This document shows, in pieces, positions 27,085 to 36,273 of a stretch of 57,549 bases of DNA (its first letter is position 1; each line of letters opens with the position of its first letter). The notes under the pieces were generated by a model. The model was not told the DNA's origin. It saw nothing but the letters and a program-made list of their open reading frames with translations, and searched no databases. The position numbers and the translations under genes were made by a program. The DNA comes from Agathobacter sp. (GTDB taxonomy: Bacteria; Bacillota; Clostridia; Lachnospirales; Lachnospiraceae). The stretch spans positions 1 through 57,549 of the forward strand of contig JALEKN010000063.1 in the NCBI GenBank assembly GCA_022769125.1, read 5' to 3'.

Positions 27085-27156
27085 ATAGTTTAGCACCATC
27101 TCACCAGAATGTACAGATATTTTTTTTCAGTTCCGTCCGAGTCAGCTGCATCCAAA

Positions 27157-27199
27157 TAAAAAAAGTGCCAGAACCGACATTTCTATCGGAACTGGCGCT
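27157..27199 (-). terminator. Terminator of the htpG operon
   Basis: A 14-base stem with one or two mismatches (AGCGCCAGTTCCGA with TCGGTTCTGGCACT) and 8-base loop, followed on the minus strand by T7. It ends the htpG/thioesterase/Cys-rich peptide unit. Confidence 0.85.
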
Positions 27200-27235
27200 T
27201 TCCTATCTGTAACTTATTAGCAAGCCACCTGTATA

Positions 27236-27367
27236 TCAATGGCACCCTTTGCAATTCGTGCAGTCTCCTCCACAGGAGGAGCCTCCGTTCTTTCTGTTTT
27301 TCCAAATGCTTCTGACAGCAAAGAAAACAGCTGCCACAAGCATCGTAATTACAACTGCGGTTCCCAT
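27236..27367 (-). CDS. Second FeoB-associated Cys-rich membrane peptide
   Basis: A 43-residue peptide: membrane helix (about 2-20), basic patch WKNRKN, and tail SSCGGDCTNCKGCH. The ATG at 27367 follows the thioesterase TAG after one base and has no clear ribosome binding site, so translation is probably by coupling. The frame is open further upstream, but inside the thioesterase gene. There is no feoB beside it; the nearest is 5 kb away. Confidence 0.72.
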   Translation of the reverse strand: MGTAVVITMLVAAVFFAVRSIWKNRKNGGSSCGGDCTNCKGCH

Positions 27368-27368
27368 T

Positions 27369-27758
27369 CTACTTGGCAAGCTTTGCATTTGCTTTTGCCT
27401 GGAACTTCTCCTCGAAGATGATGAACCTCTCATGTTCACCTTCCCCGATCAGACCCGTTTCATCATAGGCTTTTACTGAAAATGTAAGTGCTCTTCCATC
27501 CACCTTGATAAGTTCTGTCTCGCAGGTAACTTTCATTCCAACCGGTGTTGCAGATACATGCCTGACATTAAGGGCCGTACCGACAGTTCCACAACCAGGG
27601 TCTAACTTGTCTGCAACACTCTCAAATGCGGTATTCTCCATAAGCGCAATCATTGCCGGGGTTGCAAATACGTCAAGGGCACCGCTGCACATGGTCTTTG
27701 CGGTCTTCTCCTTCGTCACTACAATCTCTTTTTTACCTTTTATTCCTGTTTCCAGCAT
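27369..27758 (-). CDS. FlK-like hotdog-fold thioesterase
   Basis: A 129-residue single hotdog domain. The stretch ATPAMIALMENTAFESV and later VRHVSATPVGM match the fluoroacetyl-CoA thioesterase (FlK) family, in which Thr, Glu and His in these blocks are catalytic. Such proteins in gut Clostridia are of unknown substrate; detoxifying acyl-CoA hydrolysis is a guess. It lies 15 bases after htpG and is coupled to the Cys-rich peptide downstream. Confidence 0.82.
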   Translation of the reverse strand: MLETGIKGKKEIVVTKEKTAKTMCSGALDVFATPAMIALMENTAFESVADKLDPGCGTVGTALNVRHVSATPVGMKVTCETELIKVDGRALTFSVKAYDETGLIGEGEHERFIIFEEKFQAKANAKLAK

Positions 27759-27773
27759 CTGCTATTTCCTCTC

Positions 27774-29870
27774 TTATTTGGTAAGTAAAAGCATAATATC
27801 ATTGCTTCTCTTGATAAACTTAGTCATTGCATCTACAGACAATGGCTGGTTTGAGATCCTTGCAAGATCATACAGCTGCTCTGCGAACATCGGTACATTC
27901 TCAGAATCCTTATTGTTCAAGATGTATTGAACCAAAGCATTGTTAGCATTTAAGGTCAGCGTCTGATCCGCTGCAAACATATCCGGATCCATTCCGCCCA
28001 TGCCACCCATTGCGTACATCTTCATCATATCCTGCATACGTCTTCCCTGTTCGGAAAGAGTAAGCACAGATGCAACATCCGCGTTCTTAAGATTCTCAAC
28101 CTTGATCGTAAGCTTGTCATTGTTTAATGCTTTCTTGAATATATCGGTCAACGTTGCAGAAGCCTCGGTAAGATCTGCTTCGGAATCATCCTTTAAGGAC
28201 TCGGTAACATCCGCATCAATACGCATAAACTGATAATCTTCATTTCTCTGCTCAAGCTGTGTGATAAAGGATGTATCAATATTATGGTCTAGGATAACAG
28301 CATTCATGCCCTGCTCTTTAAACAGATTGATATACTGACCCTGCTGTACGCGGTCGGTTACATAATAAACCGTCTTTTTCTCCGGCTCCTTCTTGTCCTC
28401 CGCCTGATTCTCAGATGCAGCATCCTTTGCATCTGCGGCATCTGCAGATTCCTCAACAACAGTCTCGCCCTCGGTGTTCTCTGGCTTCTCAACCGGTGCA
28501 AGCAGCTCCGGAAGTGTCTGATACTTATCATTGATATCCTTGAACAAGATATAATCGTTCATCTTGTCACAGAACTTTTCATCCTTTAAGCAGCCATACT
28601 TGATAAACGGAGCAATGTCGTCCCAATACTTTTCATAGGATTCCTTCTCTGTCTTGCACATACCGATCAGCTTGTCCGCTACCTTCTTGGTAATATACTC
28701 TTCAATCTTCTTGACAAATCCATCATTCTGTAAAGCAGAACGAGAAACGTTAAGCGGCAGATCCGGGCAGTCGATAACACCCTTTAAGAGCATCAAAAAC
28801 TCCGGGATTACCTCTTTGATATTGTCTGCGATAAATACCTGATTGTTGTACAGTTTGATTGTTCCCTCAATGGAATCATACTCCGTATTAATTTTCGGGA
28901 AGTACAAAATACCCTTTAAATTGAACGGATAATCCATGTTCAGATGGATCCAGAACAATGGCTCTTTATAATCCATAAATACTTTGCGGTAAAATGCCTT
29001 ATATTCTTCTTCGGTACAGTCATTCGGATTTTTTGTCCAAAGCGGCTGTGGATCATTCAGTGGAACCGGTCTCTTTACGATCTTTAGTTTTTCCCTGGCA
29101 GGAGATACCTCAACGGTCTCCTTTGTTCCATCTTCCTTTTCCTTCTCTTCGGTCTTTGCAGCCTCATGGATTTCTTCGATGACCTTATCCGTGTCACGCT
29201 TATCTGCAACGTCAATTGTCTCGTATTCTTCCGGTGCGTTTGCCTTAGAAAGGTAAATCTCGGTTGGCATGAAAGAGCAATACTTCTCAATCACCTCGCG
29301 GGCACGATACTCATTTGCGAATTCTAAGCAGTCCTCATTTAAGTACAGAGTGATCTCGGTACCAACCTCATCCTTATCTCCGTCTACCATGTCGAACTCT
29401 GTACCGCCATCGCATGACCAATGTACCGGAACAGCGCCTTCCTTATAGGATAGTGTATCGATGGTAACTTCGTCCGCAACCATAAATGCGGAATAAAATC
29501 CCAAGCCAAAATGTCCGATGATCTGATCATCCGTTGACTTGTCCTTATACTTCTCAATAAAATCCGTTGCACCGGAAAAAGCGATACGGTTAATATACTC
29601 TTCAACCTCATCAGCAGTCATACCAAGACCATTATCGATAAACTTCAAGGTCTTTTCTTCCGGATTTACAATTACCTGGATCTTTGCTTTATAATCGGCC
29701 GGAAGTGTATATTCTCCCATCATATCCAGCTTTTTCAACTTAGTAATCGCATCACAGCCGTTTGAAATCAACTCTCTGTAAAAAATGTCATGGTCTGAAT
29801 ACAGCCATTTCTTGATAATCGGAAACAGATTATCACTATCAATTGAAAGATTTCCATGTTTGTTTTCCAT
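27774..29870 (-). CDS. htpG: Hsp90-family chaperone HtpG
   Basis: A 698-residue chaperone. The N-terminal GHKL ATPase has ELISNGCDAITKL, DNGLGM and GHFGLGFYSAFMVAD. The middle domain follows (LPLNVSRSALQ). A charged, Ala/Glu/Asp-rich insert of about 45 residues (around 465-510) precedes YYVTDRVQQGQYI in the C-terminal region; this insert is longer than in E. coli. The ribosome binding site is AAGGAG. A perfect CIRCE element lies 120 bases upstream, so HrcA control is likely. Confidence 0.97.
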   Translation of the reverse strand: MENKHGNLSIDSDNLFPIIKKWLYSDHDIFYRELISNGCDAITKLKKLDMMGEYTLPADYKAKIQVIVNPEEKTLKFIDNGLGMTADEVEEYINRIAFSGATDFIEKYKDKSTDDQIIGHFGLGFYSAFMVADEVTIDTLSYKEGAVPVHWSCDGGTEFDMVDGDKDEVGTEITLYLNEDCLEFANEYRAREVIEKYCSFMPTEIYLSKANAPEEYETIDVADKRDTDKVIEEIHEAAKTEEKEKEDGTKETVEVSPAREKLKIVKRPVPLNDPQPLWTKNPNDCTEEEYKAFYRKVFMDYKEPLFWIHLNMDYPFNLKGILYFPKINTEYDSIEGTIKLYNNQVFIADNIKEVIPEFLMLLKGVIDCPDLPLNVSRSALQNDGFVKKIEEYITKKVADKLIGMCKTEKESYEKYWDDIAPFIKYGCLKDEKFCDKMNDYILFKDINDKYQTLPELLAPVEKPENTEGETVVEESADAADAKDAASENQAEDKKEPEKKTVYYVTDRVQQGQYINLFKEQGMNAVILDHNIDTSFITQLEQRNEDYQFMRIDADVTESLKDDSEADLTEASATLTDIFKKALNNDKLTIKVENLKNADVASVLTLSEQGRRMQDMMKMYAMGGMGGMDPDMFAADQTLTLNANNALVQYILNNKDSENVPMFAEQLYDLARISNQPLSVDAMTKFIKRSNDIMLLLTK

Positions 29871-29953
29871 TGCTTTTGTCTCCTTTTCTGCAAATCTTTA
29901 TATTATTTTTTAAGCATGGTCTCACTTTTGCCATACTTTTTGTTCGTAAAATG

Positions 29954-29982
29954 ATGATAAGTCTGCTCTGGGCAAAAGTCAA
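29954..29982 (-). promoter_or_regulatory. Predicted sigma-A promoter for htpG
   Basis: TTGACT, 17-base spacer, TATCAT on the minus strand, about 85 bases before the ATG. The CIRCE element ends eight bases upstream of the -35. Confidence 0.65.
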
Positions 29983-29989
29983 TACAAAA

Positions 29990-30016
29990 TTAGCACTCTT
30001 TTTAAAAGAGTGCTAA
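29990..30016 (-). promoter_or_regulatory. CIRCE element (HrcA operator)
   Basis: TTAGCACTC-N9-GAGTGCTAA, an exact match to the CIRCE consensus. It lies upstream of the best -35 box rather than downstream of the start point. A second possible -10 (TATAAA, minus strand, about 30040) further upstream could place CIRCE in the usual leader position. Confidence 0.95.
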
Positions 30017-30066
30017 CAAATTGCCAGAAATGCTGATTTTATAAGGTTTTCCAATTTCTTAAATCT

Positions 30067-30606
30067 TTATAAACTATTGCTTTTTGCAGTCCTGTTCCAC
30101 ACAGAGCACACGGCAAGTGCAACCACGGTTCCAAGTACAATGCCAAAGAATACATCCGTTGGAAAATGTACAAAATTGTAAAGTCTTGAAAATGCGATAA
30201 GCGTGGCAAGAACTAATGCCGGAATTCCCAGCTTCTTATTATTATAAAACAGGGCTGTCGCCGCCGTAAATCCATTCATGGAATGTCCGGACGGAAATGA
30301 ATAATCGCTTGGTGCCGCGACAAGCAGTGCCACCGTTTCATCGATCTGACACGGTCTGGCCCGCATAATTGCATTTTTCAAAATCAGGTTGCCAATTACA
30401 AAGGTGATGATGATTGAAAGCATCATCTGGCACCCTGCCGGTCTAGTCCTCCTTATGATCATCAGGACAACCGCGAGCAGTATCCAGAAAATTCCGGCAT
30501 TTCCCATATCGGAAAGAACTGCCATCACACGGTCTAGTACCAGATTATGGATTTTCTGTAAGGCGTACAGCCAGTCAAACTCCCAATTCCAATAGAATAC
30601 ATTCAT
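30067..30606 (-). CDS. PAP2-family membrane phosphatase
   Basis: A 179-residue membrane protein with about five helices. All three PAP2 motifs are present: KNAIMRARP, PSGH and SRLYNFVHFPTDV. Relatives dephosphorylate undecaprenyl pyrophosphate or phosphatidylglycerol phosphate; the size and the short loop fit BcrC-like enzymes, but the substrate is not determined. It follows the PrsA-like gene after 37 bases and is probably the last gene of that unit. Confidence 0.9.
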   Translation of the reverse strand: MNVFYWNWEFDWLYALQKIHNLVLDRVMAVLSDMGNAGIFWILLAVVLMIIRRTRPAGCQMMLSIIITFVIGNLILKNAIMRARPCQIDETVALLVAAPSDYSFPSGHSMNGFTAATALFYNNKKLGIPALVLATLIAFSRLYNFVHFPTDVFFGIVLGTVVALAVCSVWNRTAKSNSL

Positions 30607-30643
30607 ATTGCCTGCTTCTTCCCCTTTTGTCCTTCTAAATTAT

Positions 30644-31645
30644 TTATTCCTCTGACTTAAAATGAGAATCATAGAGCGCAAAAAAGTCGTTGGTGCGTAT
30701 CTGATCCTCCATCCCCTCAAACGTAACAGAATCCCATAATTCTTCGTTAAGTTTATAGACTGCATCCGCCGTAAACGCGGCATACGCGTTCTCAAACTGT
30801 TCCTTTTCTCTTCGCTGCAGGATGATTTCCTTATTTTCTTCCGTCAGAGTCTCGTCAAATTTATTTAGGCAACGGATAAAATAATAACATCCATCTACCT
30901 CAATCCGCCCTGATGTTGCATCATTGTCAAGATTGAACGCAATCTGCTCCACAGCCTCCGGCAACTGTCCGCGCGCCGCAGTGATTTCCACATTATCCGC
31001 TTCATTATAAGTTCCCGCCACTGTAAGGAAATCTTCTCCTGCTGCTAACTTTTCCTCCACAGTGTCTGCATTTTGTGCATCTGTAAGGTAAATCTGCTGG
31101 ATACGTATCACACGGGCCTCATCATCACTTACTTCCTTCTCCACACCGGTCGTAAGCGTGCTATACAGCTTCCTTGCCAGCGCATAATGCTCATATGCCG
31201 TCTCCACATCCGCCGGCTTGACCCCCATAAATGTGATCTCGTCCTCAGAAAGCGATTCATAATAATCCTCCGCTGCCCTTGCAACGAGTTCCTTCTCCGT
31301 GTCATCCAATTCCATTTCCCGCTCTTTTGCAATCAGGTCCATGCAGGTAATCCGAAGAAGCTCGTCAATCGTAATGTCCTTTACATATGTCTCGAGAGAT
31401 TCCTCCCCGAAATCATATCCCCACAGGTCAATCCCGTATTCGCTTCCGTAAAGGTTCTTGTAATTGCACAGATAGATCATGGCCTCCGGGAGCTTTGCTT
31501 TGGTGTCATTGACCCGGAATACCGATGTATCCTCGATCACTTTCGGAGCACGGAAGACATACTCCTTCCCACCGATTCTGCATCCACTCAAAAGGCAGGC
31601 TGTCAATCCAAGAATTGCAAAAAAAAGTCTGCTTCTTTTCTTCAT
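30644..31645 (-). CDS. PrsA/SurA-like peptidyl-prolyl isomerase lipoprotein
   Basis: A 333-residue lipoprotein. I start it at the ATG at 31645 (MKKRSRLFFA), with AAGG nine bases upstream, rather than 20 codons further up. The lipobox LLSGC gives Cys22. A SurA_N-like helical region (about 60-180) precedes a parvulin-type domain (about 185-275: VIRIQQIYL, AARGQLPEAV, GRIEVDGCYYFIR), then a helical tail. It probably helps fold secreted proteins outside the membrane. The parvulin core is degenerate at several usual positions, so it may act only as a chaperone. Confidence 0.82.
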   Translation of the reverse strand: MKKRSRLFFAILGLTACLLSGCRIGGKEYVFRAPKVIEDTSVFRVNDTKAKLPEAMIYLCNYKNLYGSEYGIDLWGYDFGEESLETYVKDITIDELLRITCMDLIAKEREMELDDTEKELVARAAEDYYESLSEDEITFMGVKPADVETAYEHYALARKLYSTLTTGVEKEVSDDEARVIRIQQIYLTDAQNADTVEEKLAAGEDFLTVAGTYNEADNVEITAARGQLPEAVEQIAFNLDNDATSGRIEVDGCYYFIRCLNKFDETLTEENKEIILQRREKEQFENAYAAFTADAVYKLNEELWDSVTFEGMEDQIRTNDFFALYDSHFKSEE

Positions 31646-31649
31646 ATAT

Positions 31650-31910
31650 TTATCCTTCAACAACCAGATATCGTCCATCCGGAATTGCAAACACTTCACT
31701 GGCATCTAGCAGTTCCTCGTCCGACATATCCGCTACATCGGCTATCTCATCAAAGTACTTACGTACCTCCTTCAGGTTCTTACAGACAACCGCCATGCAA
31801 TCCTCCAGAAAATACTCAGCTTCCTCCCTTGTTTCTGCAACCGGCTCTGGAAAAAGCCGATCCTGTTTTTCTAAAAAAGTGTCCAATACAAGTTCATCAT
31901 ATTCGTTCAT
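31650..31910 (-). CDS. Conserved small acidic protein, unknown function
   Basis: An 86-residue, strongly acidic protein with no membrane segment. Two helices are likely (EAEYFLEDCMAVVCKNLKEV and EEELLDASEVF). I chose the ATG at 31910 since GGGAG lies about nine bases upstream; another ATG is five codons earlier. It is four bases before the PrsA-like gene and probably coupled to it. I do not recognise a family. Confidence 0.7.
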   Translation of the reverse strand: MNEYDELVLDTFLEKQDRLFPEPVAETREEAEYFLEDCMAVVCKNLKEVRKYFDEIADVADMSDEELLDASEVFAIPDGRYLVVEG

Positions 31911-31964
31911 TGTTCTCTCTCCCATATGCTTGTGATTATACCATTCATAATTGTGTTCTATATA

Positions 31965-32606
31965 TTACCATAAATATAAATCAATTCCAAGAGAAAGCAG
32001 TTCCTGATACAATCTTCCTACCGGAAGTCCGACGACGTTATTGTAATCTCCGTCTATTTTTCTGACGTAGACCGCACATTTTCCCTGGATGGCATATGCG
32101 CCTGCTTTGTCCATCGGTTCCTGTGTTGCAATGTAGCGCAGGATCTGCTCCCTGCTCATCGGGCACATGGTAACGTCTGTCTTCTCATAAAAGCTATGCT
32201 CTCCGGTTTTTCCGTCCGCACTGATGAATACACAGGTCACCCCGGTATACACACTATGTGTATTCCCTGCCAAAAGTGTAAGCATTTTCTCGGCATCCTC
32301 CTCGTCTTTTGGTTTTCCAAGAATTCTATCCGCATAAGCCACCACTGTATCTGCGCCGATTACTAAAATATCCTGTCCTTTTGTCTCGCCCATAAGCTGG
32401 GATGGCAGCCCATGTTCTAAGTAGGAAAGGATTCCCCCCGCAACCTCTTCCGCTTTTTGCCGGGATAATTCAAGCACAGCCTCTCCCGGAACTATTGTCG
32501 TAATGATTTCCTCCCCTTTTGCCGGGCAGATTTCAAATTCCAATCCGATCTGCTCCAAAAGCTCCTTTCGCCGTGGAGACCCCGAGGCCAAAATAATCAT
32601 ACTCAT
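31965..32606 (-). CDS. maf: Maf-family nucleotide pyrophosphatase
   Basis: A 213-residue house-cleaning nucleotide pyrophosphatase. Motifs ILASGSPRRKELL at the N-terminus, GADTVVAYADRILGKPKD and the late KCAVYVRKIDGDYNNVVGLP are diagnostic. Members hydrolyse modified or canonical dTTP/UTP. The start overlaps the addA stop in an ATGA junction. Confidence 0.95.
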   Translation of the reverse strand: MSMIILASGSPRRKELLEQIGLEFEICPAKGEEIITTIVPGEAVLELSRQKAEEVAGGILSYLEHGLPSQLMGETKGQDILVIGADTVVAYADRILGKPKDEEDAEKMLTLLAGNTHSVYTGVTCVFISADGKTGEHSFYEKTDVTMCPMSREQILRYIATQEPMDKAGAYAIQGKCAVYVRKIDGDYNNVVGLPVGRLYQELLSLGIDLYLW

Positions 32607-35600
32607 ACTCTTACAACCTCCTGTAACGCAAAGGCGTAGATCAGACTCTCCTTTGCTTTTGTTTCGTGTTCTTCATCGGAAAAAATTCTTGACAATGCGT
32701 CTGCGTACAGGGCAAGCTGTGTCTGATATCTCAAAACCAGTTCCGATGCCTGTGCTACGCGGTCCGTCTTGTAATCCAGCAGGACAATATCGCCATTCTC
32801 CACCCAGAATACATCGACAATCCCCTGTACAAGCACTCCGAGATGCTGCATGACAAACGGCTTCTCCCGGAACAGAACACCGTCTTTGTCGGCCTGTGCC
32901 ATCCTAAGTGCCACGCTGCTCTTAACAAACCCTTCAATCATTGCTGGATTTACCAGCCGGTGCATCTCCTCCGGCAGCTCATCCGTCCTCTTCATACGCT
33001 CTAGTTCTTTCTTCACAAATGCACTCACTGCCTTATCATCTGTCGTATCCACCGCAAGAATTCCGGCAAAGTCCAGGCACTCCATCACACGATGCACCGC
33101 CGTTCCTCGCAATGCCCCCCGACTAACCCCATATACCTTGTCCACGGATTCCGCTTCATCTTTTTTCTTTGCGAAGTCCGGAATATAAGATTCTCTCTCC
33201 TCCGATAAAAAGTCAGGGCGTTCTGCTTCCGCTGCTTCCTCATCATACTTTTGCACCATAGACATATGTTTAAGTTCTGAAACAGAATATTTAATCTTGC
33301 GGTCTGCCTCTGCCTTATATGGATATTCATACGAAAATGCATCCTGCAGCGCTGCCACGCGAAAGTCCGGTGCCTGACGGATCTGCTGCATCAGTGTCTC
33401 ATACCCCACCTTCTTCTGTCCCATGTCTTCCACAGTCTCCCACACCATGTCCGCCGGGCTGCAGAACGTAAGCGCATACGTATCCGGATACGACAACAAT
33501 GCCGGAATGATCCAGTCCAGATAACAAGTTGCCTTCACACGATCCAGATACGGAAGTGGTACATGCTTTAACACGTTCCCTGTATATTTTGTGTAAACAT
33601 CTTCCTCACTCTTAACGGTTCCTGTCAGGATAAGCTTTTCCTTTGCCCTTGTAAGTGCGACATACAGCACACGCAATTCTTCACCAATCGACTCCCGTTT
33701 TAAGTACTCGGCAATTTCCGTCCGAAGCAGGCTTGCAATCCTCCGCTTGGGTTTTTGCTGCATCTCGACAAGTCCCAACCCGAGATTTGCATGGACCACC
33801 ATCTTATCTTTCGAGTCCGACAAGTTAAACTTCTTAGCCAGCCCCGACACAAACACAACTGGAAACTCCAGGCCTTTACTCTTGTGGATTGTCATAATAT
33901 GTACGACATCCGCATTTTCACCGGTCACATCTGCCTCTCCGAAATCGACCTCATATTTTTCGAGCAGATTGATATAGCGGACAAAATGAAACAGCCCCTT
34001 ATAGCTTGTCTGCTCATATGCAATTGCTTTTTCTACCAGCATCCTGAGATTTGCCGCACGCTTTTGTCCCGCAGGAAGCAGAGATACATAGTCCAGATAT
34101 CCGGTAGTGGAAAGAATCTGCATGATCAGCTCATGAATCGGCAGTTCCCCGGTCTTTTTGCGCAAAGTCCCATATATCTTATAAAATGTATGCAGACTCC
34201 CCTCTCCTGCTTCCTTCATTTTCTCCATCGCTGCCGCTGCAAACGGAAGCTCCTTATGACTAGCTGCTATCTCTGCCATGTCCTCATCGCTTAGCCCTGC
34301 CATTGGAGATTTTAACACGGCAGCCATCGGAATATCCTGATAAGGGTTATCCAGAATGCGCAACATGTTGAGCACTGTCTGTACCTCAATCGTAGAGAAA
34401 TACCCGGTAGAAGATTCTACATGGGCTGGAATCCCCATCGATGCAAGCACATCTGCAAACACACTCCCCCAATCCTTAAGGCTTCTGAACAAGATCACAA
34501 TATCCGAGAAACGGATTGCCCGCAGCTGCCCTGTCTCTTTGTCTGTTATCTTTGTTTCTTCCATCAGCTTCCTGATACGGTTTCCAACCAGATATGCCTC
34601 CAGTTGTTTCCTGTCCGCATCCTCCGGCAGCTTTGCAGCCGATTTGTCTGTCTGTCCGCCTAGTAGTGGATTGCTTTCATCCAGCAAAAGTACCTCCGGC
34701 ACAAATCCATCCGTTTCGGGGTAAGAGGCGCCACAGTACAGTGCAGCATCCTCATCATATATGACATCTCCCAGGTCCTCCTGCATGATCTTATAGAAAA
34801 TGTCATTGGAAAAATCAAGCACCTCCTGCCTGCTTCGGAAATTTCTATGAAGCTCAATCCGCTTATGTTCTTCCGTTTCCATCTCATATGCCTTGTATTT
34901 TTCCATGAAAAGTTCCGGGCATGCCAATCTGAACCGATAGATGCTCTGCTTGACATCCCCCACCATAAACATATTGTATACCCCGTTTTCATTGCCAGAA
35001 ATCGCGCTTAAGATTGCTTCCTGAACCTGATTGCTATCCTGATACTCATCAATCATGATTTCGTCAAATTGTCTGCGAAATTCATCAGCCGTTGGTCTAT
35101 TTTGCTTTGTCTTCTCATCCACCAGAATCCGAAGTGCAAAATGCTCGATATCCGAAAAATCCATAATTCTCATGGAGCGTTTTTTTTCGTCCAATGCATC
35201 CATATAAGCAGTTGCAAGCCGGATAAGTTCCAATGCAAACGGCCGGATTCTTTCTGTCTGCGCAAAGATGATTTCAGCAGATTGGGAAAAATAGTCTGCC
35301 TTTAGCTTGTCAAACTCTTCTTTGATTGCTTTTCTGCCTGCCGCCACAGCCTCTTTCTTTTTTATATCCCCATCAAATGACCGGATAACCGGCGCACGGG
35401 AAAAACCGGTATTCGAAAAGGCCTCATACAGTCCCCTATAGCCGCTCTGCCGCCTTGCCGCATCTATAGCCTCCATATCACTTTTTAGCATTGCTTCATA
35501 TTTCTGCGGACCATCCGGTTCTACTGCAATATCATACAAGCGAAGTGCTCTTTCATATAAGCTGTCCAATACCTGTTTGCAGTGTATTGCAATTTCCGAA

Positions 35601-36247
35601 AAAATTGGTGTGGAAAGCTGTTCTTCAACCGATGCTGCCTCATAGTTTTTTGCAAGTCCTGCAAGCCACTCCCTCGGCCACGGACTGCTGGCCGACATAT
35701 CGTACAATTTTGCCACCATATCTTTTACACTACGGTCATTCCGTTTTCCGGAATATGTATCCACCAATTCAAAAAAGGCCTTATTATCTTCTTTTGTCTT
35801 TCCATATTCCAATTCAAATACAGCCTGCAACACATCTTCTTTCAGCAGCCGTAGTTCACCTTCGTCCGCAATCCTGAAATTCGGGTCCAGATTGATTTCT
35901 CCGAAATGATTGCGCACAACAAAAAGACAAAAACTGTCTATTGTAGTTATCATTGCATTGTGAATCAGGGAAGCCTGACGGATAAGATTTTGGTCATTTG
36001 GCTGTTCCTCCCTCTTCTTTTCAATTGCAGCTGCTACACGTTCCCTCATTTCTGCCGCTGCTGCCTTTGTAAAAGTCACCACAAGAAGTCTGTCAATATC
36101 CATCGGATGCTCACGATCTGTAATCCGCCTTATGATTCGTTCGACAAGTACCGCTGTCTTCCCCGATCCGGCCGCCGCAGATACAAGAATATTTTTCGCT
36201 CTTGTATCAATTACCTGCTGTTGCTCCGGTGTCCATGAATGTCCCAT
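32603..36247 (-). CDS. addA: ATP-dependent helicase/nuclease subunit A
   Basis: A 1214-residue UvrD-type helicase with a C-terminal RecB nuclease domain. Walker A SAAAGSGKTAVL (about 23-34), MIDEYQDSN (Walker B region), VGDVKQSIYRFR and helicase motif MTIHKSKGLEFPVVFV are present. The nuclease core reads IVLLDYKTDRV near residue 1165. With AddB it resects double-strand breaks and responds to Chi. The gene follows addB after 26 bases. Confidence 0.97.
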   Translation of the reverse strand: MGHSWTPEQQQVIDTRAKNILVSAAAGSGKTAVLVERIIRRITDREHPMDIDRLLVVTFTKAAAAEMRERVAAAIEKKREEQPNDQNLIRQASLIHNAMITTIDSFCLFVVRNHFGEINLDPNFRIADEGELRLLKEDVLQAVFELEYGKTKEDNKAFFELVDTYSGKRNDRSVKDMVAKLYDMSASSPWPREWLAGLAKNYEAASVEEQLSTPIFSEIAIHCKQVLDSLYERALRLYDIAVEPDGPQKYEAMLKSDMEAIDAARRQSGYRGLYEAFSNTGFSRAPVIRSFDGDIKKKEAVAAGRKAIKEEFDKLKADYFSQSAEIIFAQTERIRPFALELIRLATAYMDALDEKKRSMRIMDFSDIEHFALRILVDEKTKQNRPTADEFRRQFDEIMIDEYQDSNQVQEAILSAISGNENGVYNMFMVGDVKQSIYRFRLACPELFMEKYKAYEMETEEHKRIELHRNFRSRQEVLDFSNDIFYKIMQEDLGDVIYDEDAALYCGASYPETDGFVPEVLLLDESNPLLGGQTDKSAAKLPEDADRKQLEAYLVGNRIRKLMEETKITDKETGQLRAIRFSDIVILFRSLKDWGSVFADVLASMGIPAHVESSTGYFSTIEVQTVLNMLRILDNPYQDIPMAAVLKSPMAGLSDEDMAEIAASHKELPFAAAAMEKMKEAGEGSLHTFYKIYGTLRKKTGELPIHELIMQILSTTGYLDYVSLLPAGQKRAANLRMLVEKAIAYEQTSYKGLFHFVRYINLLEKYEVDFGEADVTGENADVVHIMTIHKSKGLEFPVVFVSGLAKKFNLSDSKDKMVVHANLGLGLVEMQQKPKRRIASLLRTEIAEYLKRESIGEELRVLYVALTRAKEKLILTGTVKSEEDVYTKYTGNVLKHVPLPYLDRVKATCYLDWIIPALLSYPDTYALTFCSPADMVWETVEDMGQKKVGYETLMQQIRQAPDFRVAALQDAFSYEYPYKAEADRKIKYSVSELKHMSMVQKYDEEAAEAERPDFLSEERESYIPDFAKKKDEAESVDKVYGVSRGALRGTAVHRVMECLDFAGILAVDTTDDKAVSAFVKKELERMKRTDELPEEMHRLVNPAMIEGFVKSSVALRMAQADKDGVLFREKPFVMQHLGVLVQGIVDVFWVENGDIVLLDYKTDRVAQASELVLRYQTQLALYADALSRIFSDEEHETKAKESLIYAFALQEVVRV

Positions 36248-36273
36248 CTGGTTGTTTTCCTCCCTTGATTCCT

